This document shows, piece by piece, positions 7,826 to 16,385 of a DNA stretch of 64,000 bases (position 1 is the first letter of the stretch; each line of letters starts with the position of its first letter). Under the pieces are notes generated by a model. It did no database searches and had not been told where the DNA came from. It worked only from the letters and a program-made list of their open reading frames with translations. The stretch comes from Pseudarthrobacter sp. NamE5 (lineage in GTDB: Bacteria > Actinomycetota > Actinomycetes > Actinomycetales > Micrococcaceae). The stretch covers positions 1-64,000 of the forward strand of contig NZ_VAHO01000009.1 in assembly GCF_005796225.1 (NCBI RefSeq), given 5' to 3'. The position numbers and the translations under genes were made by a program.

Positions 7826-9115
7826 ATGATGTTTAGCGCCCAAAAAACCCTGTTGCCTAAAGCCGCCGCCACGGCAGTCGCCCTTTCACTGGTTCTTACC
7901 GGCTGCGGAAGCAGTTCCCCGGAAACCGCGTCGGACGGGCCGGTGACGCTGCGGTTCAGCTGGTGGGGATCGGATACCCGCCACAAGCTGACGGAGAAAT
8001 TGATCGCAGCCTTTGAGGCGGAAAACCCGAACATCAACATTGAGGGGGAGTACGGCGACTGGAGTGGCTACTGGGACAAGCTGGCGACCCAGGTGGCATC
8101 GCAGGACGCCCCCGACGTCATCCAGATGGACGCCGCCTACCTGGGCGAGTACTCCGGCCGCGGCGCCCTGCTGGAGCTGACGGACGTGGACCTTTCCAAG
8201 TTCGACCAGCCAGTAGCGGATTCGGGCAAAGTGGACGGAAAGCAGTACGCGGTCACCAGCGGCGTGAACGCCATGGTGGTGCTCGCCAACCCCGCGCTGG
8301 TCTCCGCCAGCGGCGTGACTTTGCCCGACGACGAGTCCTGGACCTGGGACGACCTCAACAGCACTGCGGCCGCCATCACCAAGGCCAGCCCGGAGGGTGT
8401 CTACGGAATCGGACAGGTCAACAGCGACGCCGCCGCAAACCTGTGGTTCCGCCAGCACGGCAAATCGCTGTTCACCTCGGACGGGCTGGGCTTCGAGGAA
8501 GCTGACCTGGCGGAGTGGTACGAGTACCAGGCTGCGATGCGGGACTCAAAGGCGGTTCCTCCAGCCTCGGTGATCACCGAGGACGCCAACGCATCCATCG
8601 ACCAGCAGGGCCTGTCCACCAACAAGTTCGCCATGAACATGTACTGGTCCAACCAGTTGGGGGCCCTGAGCAAGGCCTCCGGCCAGGACCTGGAGATCAG
8701 GCGCCCGCCAAGTGTGGAGGGCAAGGCCTCAGAAGCCCAGCAGTTCTACAAGTCGTCCATGTTCTGGTCTGCGAGTTCCCGCACCAAGCATCCGGTTGAG
8801 GCCCAGAAGTTCATCGACTTCGTCACCAACAATCCGGCTGCCGGCGAGATCAGCCTGGCGGACCGCGGCATCCCCGCCAACTCCGAGATCCGCGAAGCGG
8901 TGGCGTCCAAACTGTCCCCGGCAGACGCGAAGACGGCGAAGTTCATTGACGAAATCTCGGACGAACTGGGTAACGCGGTGCCGGTTCCCCCTGCCGGCTC
9001 AAGCGCCGCCGTGGAAGCGTTGACCCGCTACTCGCTGGAAGTGCACTTCAGCCGGCTGTCGCCGCAGGAGGCCGCCAAGAAGGCGATCGAAGAGGCCAAG
9101 AGTGCCCTTCTCTGA
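7826..9115 (+). CDS. Orphan sugar ABC transporter substrate-binding lipoprotein (SBP2)
   Basis: This is a 429-residue family 1 solute-binding lipoprotein. It has a signal peptide and a lipobox ending LTGC near residue 29. The mature start VTLRFSWWG, the segment PDVIQMDAAYLGEY and a GYW motif closely parallel SBP1 at 2549, so the two are paralogs with related ligands. It has its own promoter and operator and an AAAGGA ribosome binding site. No permease genes follow; the next genes are convergent. It therefore probably feeds the permeases at 3872-5739 or another importer elsewhere (inference). Confidence 0.88.
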   Translation: MMFSAQKTLLPKAAATAVALSLVLTGCGSSSPETASDGPVTLRFSWWGSDTRHKLTEKLIAAFEAENPNINIEGEYGDWSGYWDKLATQVASQDAPDVIQMDAAYLGEYSGRGALLELTDVDLSKFDQPVADSGKVDGKQYAVTSGVNAMVVLANPALVSASGVTLPDDESWTWDDLNSTAAAITKASPEGVYGIGQVNSDAAANLWFRQHGKSLFTSDGLGFEEADLAEWYEYQAAMRDSKAVPPASVITEDANASIDQQGLSTNKFAMNMYWSNQLGALSKASGQDLEIRRPPSVEGKASEAQQFYKSSMFWSASSRTKHPVEAQKFIDFVTNNPAAGEISLADRGIPANSEIREAVASKLSPADAKTAKFIDEISDELGNAVPVPPAGSSAAVEALTRYSLEVHFSRLSPQEAAKKAIEEAKSALL

Positions 9116-9148
9116 CCTACTGGTCCCACGCACGCCGGGGACGGCAGG

Positions 9149-12100
9149 CTAAGCGGGGACGGGCCTGGGGGTGAAGGTCCAGGTCCCGGGGTGGACGCGG
9201 AAGTCCACTTTTTCCCCACCTGCTGCCGTTTCGCCGCCGGGGCTAAGGCGGGCTGTTCCGGCACTTTCGCGGGCAGGAGGTACGACGGCGGCATCCGCCG
9301 TCGGGCCCTCACGCCCGGAAGCGACGGCGTAGCTGCCGGCGGGCAGGCGGACCACGGCGGTGACGCCGGGCGGGATGGTGCACTCCAGCCGCATCAGCCC
9401 GCCTTCCCGTTGCCAGCTCGCCTCCACGCAGCCGCTGGCCGCGGGAACGCTGCCGCGCGCATGCTCCAGCCGGCACACGGGGGGCTCTATCAGCAGTTCG
9501 GCGCCTGCGGCGGACGTGTAACGGACGCCTAACAGGTGTTCGAAGATCTCTTTGACCACTGAAGCAGACCAGGCATGGGACTGGCTGTAGTCGGTCCCCT
9601 CCACCAGGTCCCAGGCTTCCCAGGTGAAGGTGGCGCCGCGTTCCAGGAGCCGCGCCCACCCGGGCTGGTCCTTGTTCGTCAGGAGGTCCAGGACGGCATC
9701 CGTGAGCCCTTGGGACAACAGCGCACGGACCAGCCGGTGCACAGTCAGCGGTCCCTGCTGCATCCCCATGGCAGCGATCCGCCGGGCATCCACAAAGGCC
9801 AGGTCCGGGGCCGTGATGCCCAGCGACAGCGGGAAGGACGTGGCGTGCTGCGACGCGTGGGCACTGGGGGTGCCGTCGGCATGCAGCCCGTCCACCATGA
9901 CCCCGTCGACGCGCAGGCGGGTGCGGATGGTGTCCGCCAGCTGCCGGGCCGAGGAGGCATAGCGGATGGCGGCCTCCTCTTCGCCCGCCAGGCCGCAAAG
10001 CCGTGCCGTGGCCATCAGCGCGGAGTAGGCCTGCACGTTGACAGTGGTCTTGGCGGCGCACTCCATGTCGTAGCCGAACCGGCCGGGTTCCGGCCAGTCC
10101 ACAATGCCGTGGAGATAGGGGCCGGAGCCGCCACCCAGCGTGGTGACCAGTCCCGCCGTCGGGCCCTCTGCCGGAATGTACCGCAGGGCATAGTCGGCTG
10201 TGCTGCACAGGTGCGGCAGCAGTTCCCGGACCAGGGCAAGGTCCCCGGTGCGCAGGTGGTATTCCTCGATCCACTCCGGGATCATGAGCGAGAAGTCCGG
10301 TATATCCCGTTTGCCGTCACCATTGGGGTAGACGGCGTTGTAGCGGCCCTTGTCCTCGCCGGTGGTCCAGTAGCGGACGGCGGACCAGCCGAACTCGCGT
10401 AATGCCTGGGCCGTGTACGCGTGTTCCCCGAAGAGGGACATGGTGGCATAGGAGATGTTTACGGCGTCTGCCAGGAACTGGCCCTTCTCACGCGTGGGCG
10501 TGTCCACAAACTGTTCCTGGACGCCGTACAGAGCCGAGTCGCGCAGCAGCTTGAACACCGCATCCAGCGTGGCATCGGAACTGCTGAAACTTCCCTCGCC
10601 CGGGTGCCGGCCGTGAACCACCACAGCGCCCACCTTGGAGAGGTCCGCTGCCTGCACAAAGGGAAGCTCGAGGTAACGGAATCCCAGGTGGACGCTGGCC
10701 CGGAACTGCTGCGGTCCTGCCGCCTGCGTGTACGGAAAGGACATGTCCGTGTTCTGGCTTGCCGTCTTTCCGGCGTCCACCCGTCCGTCCGGCCGCAGGC
10801 CGTACCCGGCCCGGATCATCAGGGTGCGGCCCGGCACGCCGTCAAGGAAGTCCACCTCGGGCCGCCCGGGAAGAACCTGGCCGAAATCCGCCACCAAGGT
10901 CCCGTCATCGGCCGTCAGGAACGCCTTGGGCGCCACGAATTCATCAGCGATAAAAGTGCGGCGGGGGTGCACCCGTGGGAACTCCAGCGTGGGGTGGCTG
11001 CCGTAGCTGATAGCTGCCGGCATGTCATCCATGGCGGAAGACAGCGCGGCGGCAAGGGCCGCGGCGGCCTGCCCGTCCAGGTGCTCCACGGGATCGCCTT
11101 CGTCGTTGCGGTAGCCGGACTGCCGGTACGGCGCCTCGCCCGCTGACCAGTCCGCCCCGGAGCCAAATACTTCACGGCGGCCGTCGGTGTAATGCACGCT
11201 CAGATGGACCAGGAGGCCAGGGAGGCCTGCCGCCCGGCCCTGCCCGGGGCCGTACCAGTGGAGCAGCGCCGTCAACGGAACCGGAGTGTCCAACGGCTGC
11301 GCGGCAAGGAGGGCGGTGACGTCAGCGGCGTCGTAATAGCCCTCGCCGGGGTAGCCGAAGGACGTGGTGCTGAGGCAGTGGGTTTCGGCCAGGGACAGCT
11401 GGGCGTGATGGTTCGCGGCTACGAACAGCCGGGCCCGGCGTACCATGCCCTTCAGCTCCACGCTGGTCCGGAACAGCGTCCATTCATCCGGCTGCCGGTG
11501 CGCTGTGGTGGAGGCCCAATGGGCCAGGCAGGCGCGTGCGTGCTCCTCGGACGCGTCAAAGCGGTGGTCCAGGAGGACGGCGTCAGTGCCGGCGGGATCG
11601 CAGGTGCCGGTGATACGCAGGGACGCGTACTCCGCCTGGCTGCGTGGTCCCTGGTGAAGCGCAAACCTGCCAGGGGCGGCCGACGCTTGAGGCTCCTGCA
11701 CCGCCAGCAGTTCCGCGCCGTCCAATGAGACGGTGATCGTGGCGCCGTCGTCGGAGACCACCAGGTTCTGCCAGGAACCGGCCACCAGGTCCTTGCCTGG
11801 CAGCCGGGCCTGGTGGATGTCATGCGTCCGGAACGCCTGGGCCTTCGCCAGTACGGCGGTTTCGGGAACCCCCGGGGTGGGAATTTCCCACTCCGGGACC
11901 TGCCGGAGGACCACCTCGCCTTCAGTGTTGAGTTCCAGCAGCAGCCCAGTTCCCGGGCCGGTGCTCCGCAGGATCAGCCCGGCCCAGCCCATGACCGGCC
12001 GGACGCGGGCTTCGAGCCGGAAGCTGCGGACCGGCGGGCAGGGGGCCGGCAGGAAAGGCGAGCCGGCAACCCGCAGTGCCTGGTTCAGGACTTCCAGGGG

Positions 12101-12547
12101 TGAGCGGCCGCCGGGGGCGCGCCGGATCCAGCCGGCCCGCCACTCCGCATCTCCAAGGCCGGTGCTGAACGGCTGCGGGCAAGACCAATCCCCGGGGATT
12201 CCCGCCGCATCACGGACCCGCACGCGCCACGCGTAGTCCGCGTCGTCCTCGAGTGCCGGCCCGTCGTAGGGGATGCCGCGCCGGGCAGGGGAGGAAACCG
12301 GCCCGGAGCTCCAGAACTTCGTGCCCTGGGCGTCCTCCAGCGCGATCTCGTAGCCGGTCTGCACGGCGCGTGCCGGGTCCGCCTCCTCCGGCTGGGCAAG
12401 CTGCCAGGTGAAGGTGGGGTGCGGGGACGAGGTCAGGCATTCGGCGAGGCCGTCCGTCAGGAGGCCGACTGCGTGCAGCTGCCCCTGCTCCTGGCTTGGG
12501 CCCGCGGCGGGCGCGGTGGCGGGCGCCTTTGCTCGCTGCGGCCGCAT
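9149..12547 (-). CDS. Alpha-L-rhamnosidase, glycoside hydrolase family 78
   Basis: This large 1132-residue enzyme lacks a signal peptide, which suggests intracellular hydrolysis of imported rhamnosides. An N-terminal fibronectin-like domain (residues about 25-125) is followed by an unusual LamG/concanavalin-like insertion (about 165-330, with RSFRLEARVRPVMGW). GH78 beta-sandwich domains come next, then the (alpha/alpha)6 catalytic barrel. The catalytic region shows DTPTREKGQF from Asp682 and the second conserved acid Glu977 in TFTWEAWD. Its ATG overlaps the TGA of the upstream oxidoreductase gene, so the two are translationally coupled. It should release L-rhamnose for the rha operon at 22667-27800. 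The family assignment is firm. The exact linkage cleaved is not visible. Confidence 0.92.
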   Translation of the reverse strand: MRPQRAKAPATAPAAGPSQEQGQLHAVGLLTDGLAECLTSSPHPTFTWQLAQPEEADPARAVQTGYEIALEDAQGTKFWSSGPVSSPARRGIPYDGPALEDDADYAWRVRVRDAAGIPGDWSCPQPFSTGLGDAEWRAGWIRRAPGGRSPLEVLNQALRVAGSPFLPAPCPPVRSFRLEARVRPVMGWAGLILRSTGPGTGLLLELNTEGEVVLRQVPEWEIPTPGVPETAVLAKAQAFRTHDIHQARLPGKDLVAGSWQNLVVSDDGATITVSLDGAELLAVQEPQASAAPGRFALHQGPRSQAEYASLRITGTCDPAGTDAVLLDHRFDASEEHARACLAHWASTTAHRQPDEWTLFRTSVELKGMVRRARLFVAANHHAQLSLAETHCLSTTSFGYPGEGYYDAADVTALLAAQPLDTPVPLTALLHWYGPGQGRAAGLPGLLVHLSVHYTDGRREVFGSGADWSAGEAPYRQSGYRNDEGDPVEHLDGQAAAALAAALSSAMDDMPAAISYGSHPTLEFPRVHPRRTFIADEFVAPKAFLTADDGTLVADFGQVLPGRPEVDFLDGVPGRTLMIRAGYGLRPDGRVDAGKTASQNTDMSFPYTQAAGPQQFRASVHLGFRYLELPFVQAADLSKVGAVVVHGRHPGEGSFSSSDATLDAVFKLLRDSALYGVQEQFVDTPTREKGQFLADAVNISYATMSLFGEHAYTAQALREFGWSAVRYWTTGEDKGRYNAVYPNGDGKRDIPDFSLMIPEWIEEYHLRTGDLALVRELLPHLCSTADYALRYIPAEGPTAGLVTTLGGGSGPYLHGIVDWPEPGRFGYDMECAAKTTVNVQAYSALMATARLCGLAGEEEAAIRYASSARQLADTIRTRLRVDGVMVDGLHADGTPSAHASQHATSFPLSLGITAPDLAFVDARRIAAMGMQQGPLTVHRLVRALLSQGLTDAVLDLLTNKDQPGWARLLERGATFTWEAWDLVEGTDYSQSHAWSASVVKEIFEHLLGVRYTSAAGAELLIEPPVCRLEHARGSVPAASGCVEASWQREGGLMRLECTIPPGVTAVVRLPAGSYAVASGREGPTADAAVVPPARESAGTARLSPGGETAAGGEKVDFRVHPGTWTFTPRPVPA

Positions 12548-13797
12548 CAGAAGGCGGGCACGCTGCAGGCGGAAGGGGCAGAAGTGGCCCAGGGCAGGCC
12601 CAGTTCACTGAAGGTGAGGTGCCTGCGGCCAGCCTGTTCCAGGGCGGCCTCGATGTCCACCACGACGGCGTGGGCTGCTTCCCCTTCCCCCTCCCACCGG
12701 ACGTACGCGTCGCCGATGGGTGCCGGCAGCGGCGCGGTCCGCACGGCTTCCAGCACCAGCATGAAGGCGCCGCTGTCCAGGAGGGGGCTGATCAGCGGGG
12801 CGCCTGCGCTGCGGTGTGCCAGCAGGTTCTCCGTTAGGTCATCGCGGCCGTAAGTCTTCTCTGACGTGCCTGACGCCGTGGTCACGGTGAGGCGGTCCTC
12901 GGTGTAGTGGAAAACGGCCGTTCCGGCAGAACCGTGGAGGGTGACGTACGGCTCCACGGCCTCCGCTGCGCAGATGGTCAAGGCGCAGGTGATAGGCAAC
13001 CCGGTGGACGTGCGGATGCGGATCACCGATGTGTCATCGGATTCGATGTCGTTGGCGCGGTACAGCTCCGTCTCCACCGAGGAGACATCGGCTGTGGTCC
13101 TGGCCCCCGCAATCCTCAGGGCCGTGGCCACTGCATGCGCCAGGGGGTTGGTGGCCACGCCGTCCACCACATCAACACCGCCGATGCTGCGTTTTCCGGC
13201 CCAGCGTGAGCGCTTGTAATAAGCCCTGTCCCGGACCCAGCGCCCCGTTGCCGAGATGCCCTCGAGCGTGCCGATGGTGCCGGCGGACAGCAGGTCTGCG
13301 ATCCCCTGCAGGGCGTGCGAGCCGAGGCTCTGGAAGCCGATCTGGACGCTCCTGCCCGATGATGCAGCGGCATCACAAAGCCGGTTAAAGTCCGCCAGGG
13401 AGGCGACGGGGGGCTTTTCCAGGTACAGGTCTACCCCGGCGTCCAGGGCGGCCAGCGCCAGCGGGGCATGCGTCTGGATGGGGGTTGCCACGATGATCAG
13501 GTCCAGCGCTCCGGTGGCGGACAACAGTTCGTCCAGCCCCGGGAAAACCTGGGCCGACGCCGGCACGGAGCCGGGTGCCGGCGGTTGCGGATCAGCTACA
13601 GCGACGAGTTCGAGGGCGCCTGCAGCCTGGAGGCGTGCGAGGTTGCGCAGGTGGTGGGTGCCGAAGCCGTGCACGCCCACCAGGGCGACGCGGGCGGGAG
13701 CGCTGTGGGGGGCTCCGGAGGCAGCGTCTGCTTCAGCCGAAGTTGGGGGAGTCCCCGCGGGGGCGTCCGGGCTGTGGGTGCCAGTCGGCATTCCCAT
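12547..13797 (-). CDS. Gfo/Idh/MocA family oxidoreductase
   Basis: This 416-residue NAD(P)-dependent sugar oxidoreductase has an N-terminal Rossmann domain (ALVGVHGFGTHH at residues 38-49). The family's EKP motif is at 127-129, followed by a C-terminal alpha/beta substrate domain. The ATG at 13797 has GGAGA just upstream and replaces a longer frame that would read through the operator region. The first 35 residues are Pro/Ala-rich and probably disordered. It is the first gene of a leftward operon with the GH78 rhamnosidase. Family members oxidise or epimerise sugars, and some remove unusual glycosides by oxidation and elimination. Which reaction applies here is unknown. Confidence 0.85.
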   Translation of the reverse strand: MGMPTGTHSPDAPAGTPPTSAEADAASGAPHSAPARVALVGVHGFGTHHLRNLARLQAAGALELVAVADPQPPAPGSVPASAQVFPGLDELLSATGALDLIIVATPIQTHAPLALAALDAGVDLYLEKPPVASLADFNRLCDAAASSGRSVQIGFQSLGSHALQGIADLLSAGTIGTLEGISATGRWVRDRAYYKRSRWAGKRSIGGVDVVDGVATNPLAHAVATALRIAGARTTADVSSVETELYRANDIESDDTSVIRIRTSTGLPITCALTICAAEAVEPYVTLHGSAGTAVFHYTEDRLTVTTASGTSEKTYGRDDLTENLLAHRSAGAPLISPLLDSGAFMLVLEAVRTAPLPAPIGDAYVRWEGEGEAAHAVVVDIEAALEQAGRRHLTFSELGLPWATSAPSACSVPAF

Positions 13798-13850
13798 GGT
13801 TCTCCATTCCGCCCCTTCGGGGCACGCATTCCACCGGCATCGCCGTCGCC

Positions 13851-13866
13851 AGCAAACGCTTTCCAA
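13851..13866. promoter_or_regulatory. LacI-type operator, class TTGGAAARCGYTTGCY
   Basis: AGCAAACGCTTTCCAA is the reverse complement of TTGGAAAGCGTTTGCT, matching the site at 2424-2439 at 13 of 16 positions. It lies 54 bases before the oxidoreductase start, where it could control the leftward operon. Confidence 0.55.
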
Positions 13867-13905
13867 ACAACATTGTGCGCCATGGCGCTTGCGCCAGTCC
13901 ACCTG

Positions 13906-13917
13906 TGTAACGATTCA
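13906..13917. promoter_or_regulatory. LacI-type operator, class TGWAWCGWWTCA
   Basis: TGTAACGATTCA matches the element at the rhamnose operon promoter (22627-22638). It lies between the leftward oxidoreductase operon and the rightward DUF624 gene, just upstream of a good -35, so it could serve either direction. Confidence 0.5.
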
Positions 13918-13926
13918 AAAAACAGC

Positions 13927-13972
13927 TTGACCTTGCCGCCGAAGTAGGTCTAGATTTCGAGAAACCGATTAC
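13927..13972 (+). promoter_or_regulatory. Promoter with operator before the second DUF624 gene
   Basis: TTGACC (13927-13932) and TAGATT (13951-13956) are 18 bases apart. GAAACCGATTAC at 13961-13972 is a degenerate form of the perfect palindrome GAAACCGGTTTC found at 7777-7788, at the same place just after the -10. Confidence 0.5.
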
Positions 13973-14037
13973 CGGCGTGACGCGGACCACTTCCGCCTTC
14001 GCCTCTGCAACGATGGAGAAATGAAGGGAGCAGCGCC

Positions 14038-14706
14038 ATGCTGTCTGGAACATTCAGCGCCCGGGCCTACTCGTTCTTTGACACCCTCCTCTGGATCGCC
14101 TGCCTGAACCTGCTGTGGATTTTTTTCACCGTGATTGGCCTTGGCGTCCTCGGTGCGGGTCCGGCGACGGCGGCTGCCCACATTGCCGTGCGGAAGCGTG
14201 CGCGGGGCGAGGCGGCACCATTGGCCCGGAGCTTCGCCTCCCAGTTCTTCGGGAACTTCGGCAGGGCCAACGCCCTTGCCCTGCCGGTGATGGCTGTCGC
14301 CGTGGTGTTGGCCATGAACTGGAACTTCTTTTCAACCTCCGACGGCCTGTTTCCACAGCTGATGGCGGTGGGAATCCTTGCCGTGGCCATCCTCCTGGCC
14401 GGTGCCAGCTGCTACCTCTTCCCGATGTACGCCCGGTACGAGCTGCCCCTGGGCCAGTACCTGTTCCTCTCGTCCCGCTTCGCGTTTCGCCACCTCGCCG
14501 GAACTGTCATCCTGCTGTTCATTACAGCCGCAGTGTTCCATGCGAGCAGCACCGTCCCCGGACTGATCCCGTTCTTCAGCATCGGCGCCTGGCTTTATGG
14601 CACGGGCTGGCTGTGCGACAGGTTCTTCAGTGCCAATGATGAATTCGTCGCGGCAGCAGAAGTCCCGGCAGCGGAGCGCGCGCTCCCGGTGGCCTCCGTG
14701 GCCTGA
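14038..14706 (+). CDS. YesL-like DUF624 membrane protein (second copy)
   Basis: This 222-residue membrane protein has about five hydrophobic helices and a DUF624 N-terminus (SFFDTLLWIACLNLLWIFF, then LGAGPATAAAH). The ATG has a clear AGGGAG ribosome binding site. It precedes an LplABC-like importer, as yesL precedes yesOPQ in Bacillus subtilis. The role is unknown, but the recurring pairing with oligosaccharide importers suggests an accessory function in their assembly or regulation (inference). It is only distantly similar to the copy at 5759. Confidence 0.83.
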   Translation: MLSGTFSARAYSFFDTLLWIACLNLLWIFFTVIGLGVLGAGPATAAAHIAVRKRARGEAAPLARSFASQFFGNFGRANALALPVMAVAVVLAMNWNFFSTSDGLFPQLMAVGILAVAILLAGASCYLFPMYARYELPLGQYLFLSSRFAFRHLAGTVILLFITAAVFHASSTVPGLIPFFSIGAWLYGTGWLCDRFFSANDEFVAAAEVPAAERALPVASVA

Positions 14707-14790
14707 CCTGGGTCGCCCCGCGCCGCTCCTTTGTCCGGAAGGCGCTGTCGGCCTGCCTGTACCCCCGAAGGTGCCCTGCCGGCGTCGTAA

Positions 14791-14802
14791 TGAAACGTAT
14801 CA
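14791..14802. promoter_or_regulatory. LacI-type operator, class TGWAWCGWWTCA
   Basis: TGAAACGTATCA matches the rhamnose operon site and lies 54 bases before the ATG of SBP3. It also shows why the ATG at 14790 is unlikely to be the SBP3 start, since that codon overlaps the operator. Confidence 0.55.
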
Positions 14803-14855
14803 AAAGCAACCCCAATTTGCCCGAAACAACCCCGAAGAAGTGGAAAAGGAAAACC

Positions 14856-16385
14856 ATGCTCCGTAGAAAATTCTCCCTGGCTGCCGCCGTCGTGACCGCC
14901 ACCGCACTGTCCCTCACGGCCTGCAGCGGGGGTGAGGCCCCGGCGGCTGACCTCACCACGGTGTCCATCATGGCGCCCTTCCTGGAAGCCCAGCCGCCAA
15001 CTGCTGACGGTGCTGTCCAGAAAAAGCTGGAAGAGCTGACAGGCAAGGACATCAACATCTCCTGGACCCCCAACGCGTCCTATGAGGACAAGACCAACAT
15101 CACCCTGGCCTCGTCGGAGATACCGCACATCATGGTGATCCAGGGCAAGACTCCCGGGTTCGTCAAGAACGCTGAAGCAGGTGCCTTTTGGGACCTGACG
15201 GACAAATTGGACGACTACCCGAACCTCAAAACCACATTCCCGGAGATCCAGGAAAATGCCAGCATCAACGGCAAGGTCTACGGCGTCTACCGAGGCCGTG
15301 CCCCGATGCGCGCAGCCGTAATGTTCCGCCAGGACTGGCTGGACAAGCTGGGGCTTGAGGCGCCTAAGACCACCGAGGACCTGTACAAGTTAGCCAAGGC
15401 CTTCACGGAGCAGGACCCGGACGGCAATGGCCAGAACGACACCTGGGGCATCACCATCCCCAAGTGGGGCGCGCTGGGAACCAACAGCCCCTACGACTTC
15501 ATCGAGACCTGGTACGGCGCCGGAAACCGCTGGACCGAGAAGGACGGGAAGCTGATCCCGAGCTTCGAAACCGAGGAATTCCTCGAAGCCAACCGCTTCG
15601 TCAAGAAGATGGTGGACGAGAAGCTCATCAACCCTGACTTCGCCACCTTCGACGGCACCAAGTGGAACGAACCGTTCTTCAACGGCAAGGGCGGCATCAT
15701 TGTCGACGTCGATTCCCGCGTGAGCGTGCTGGTGAACCTCTTTAAGCAGGCGGACCCGAACAACTTCGAGAACAAGGTGGGCTTCGTGGGCAACCTGAAA
15801 GGACCCGACGGTGAACTCCACGCCCACCCCACGGACGGCTACTCGGGCTTCCTCGCCATACCCAAGGCCAGCGTCCGCACCGAGGCCGAGCTGGAAAAGG
15901 TGCTGGAAGTGCTGAACACCATGAACGGCAAGGACGCCGCCATCCTGGTCAACAACGGGATCGAGGGCGTGAACTTCACGGTTGAGGACGGCAAGGCCGC
16001 CACCATCAAGCCCGAAACCGAAGAAGGCAAGGCCGTCACCACGGACATCAAGAGCTACGCCCAGCTGGGCATGAACGTGAAGGGCAACGAATTTTACCCG
16101 GTCAAGCAGCCTACGGACTACGAGCAGCAGGTCTTCGACAAGCGCACTGAAGTCATGGCAGAGGACCTCAAGAGCGCGGTCTACAACCCGGCCGCTCCCT
16201 ACGTCTCCGCCACCTATGTGGCCAAGGGCGCCCAGCTGGACAACATCGTGGCCGACGCCCGCATCAAGTACCTCGCCGGGCAAATCGATGAGCAGGGCCT
16301 GAAGGATGCCATCAAGCTCTGGAACACCAGCGGCGGCGACAAGGTCAAGGAAGAGATCAACCAGCTCTGGCAGGACAACAAGTAA
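14856..16385 (+). CDS. LplA/YesO-like substrate-binding lipoprotein (SBP3)
   Basis: This 509-residue extracellular solute-binding lipoprotein is longer than SBP1 and SBP2 and is typical of the LplA branch that binds plant oligosaccharides. It has a basic signal peptide (MLRRKFSLAAAVV) and a lipobox ending LTAC near residue 23. The ATG at 14856 has AAAAGGA at good spacing. The permease gene starts on the base after the stop codon. Synteny with the Bacillus yes and lpl loci and the neighbouring rhamnogalacturonan acetylesterase suggests that it binds rhamnogalacturonan oligosaccharides (inference). Confidence 0.9.
   Translation: MLRRKFSLAAAVVTATALSLTACSGGEAPAADLTTVSIMAPFLEAQPPTADGAVQKKLEELTGKDINISWTPNASYEDKTNITLASSEIPHIMVIQGKTPGFVKNAEAGAFWDLTDKLDDYPNLKTTFPEIQENASINGKVYGVYRGRAPMRAAVMFRQDWLDKLGLEAPKTTEDLYKLAKAFTEQDPDGNGQNDTWGITIPKWGALGTNSPYDFIETWYGAGNRWTEKDGKLIPSFETEEFLEANRFVKKMVDEKLINPDFATFDGTKWNEPFFNGKGGIIVDVDSRVSVLVNLFKQADPNNFENKVGFVGNLKGPDGELHAHPTDGYSGFLAIPKASVRTEAELEKVLEVLNTMNGKDAAILVNNGIEGVNFTVEDGKAATIKPETEEGKAVTTDIKSYAQLGMNVKGNEFYPVKQPTDYEQQVFDKRTEVMAEDLKSAVYNPAAPYVSATYVAKGAQLDNIVADARIKYLAGQIDEQGLKDAIKLWNTSGGDKVKEEINQLWQDNK

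Noticed and set aside
9116..9148. Small GTCCC/GGGAC hairpin between convergent SBP2 and GH78 genes as terminator
   Set aside because: Only five pairs with no T tract on either strand, so it is too weak to call.
14790..14856. ATG at 14790 as start of SBP3
   Set aside because: It overlaps a LacI-type operator and would put 22 basic residues before a complete lipoprotein signal. The ATG at 14856 has a proper AAAAGGA site.
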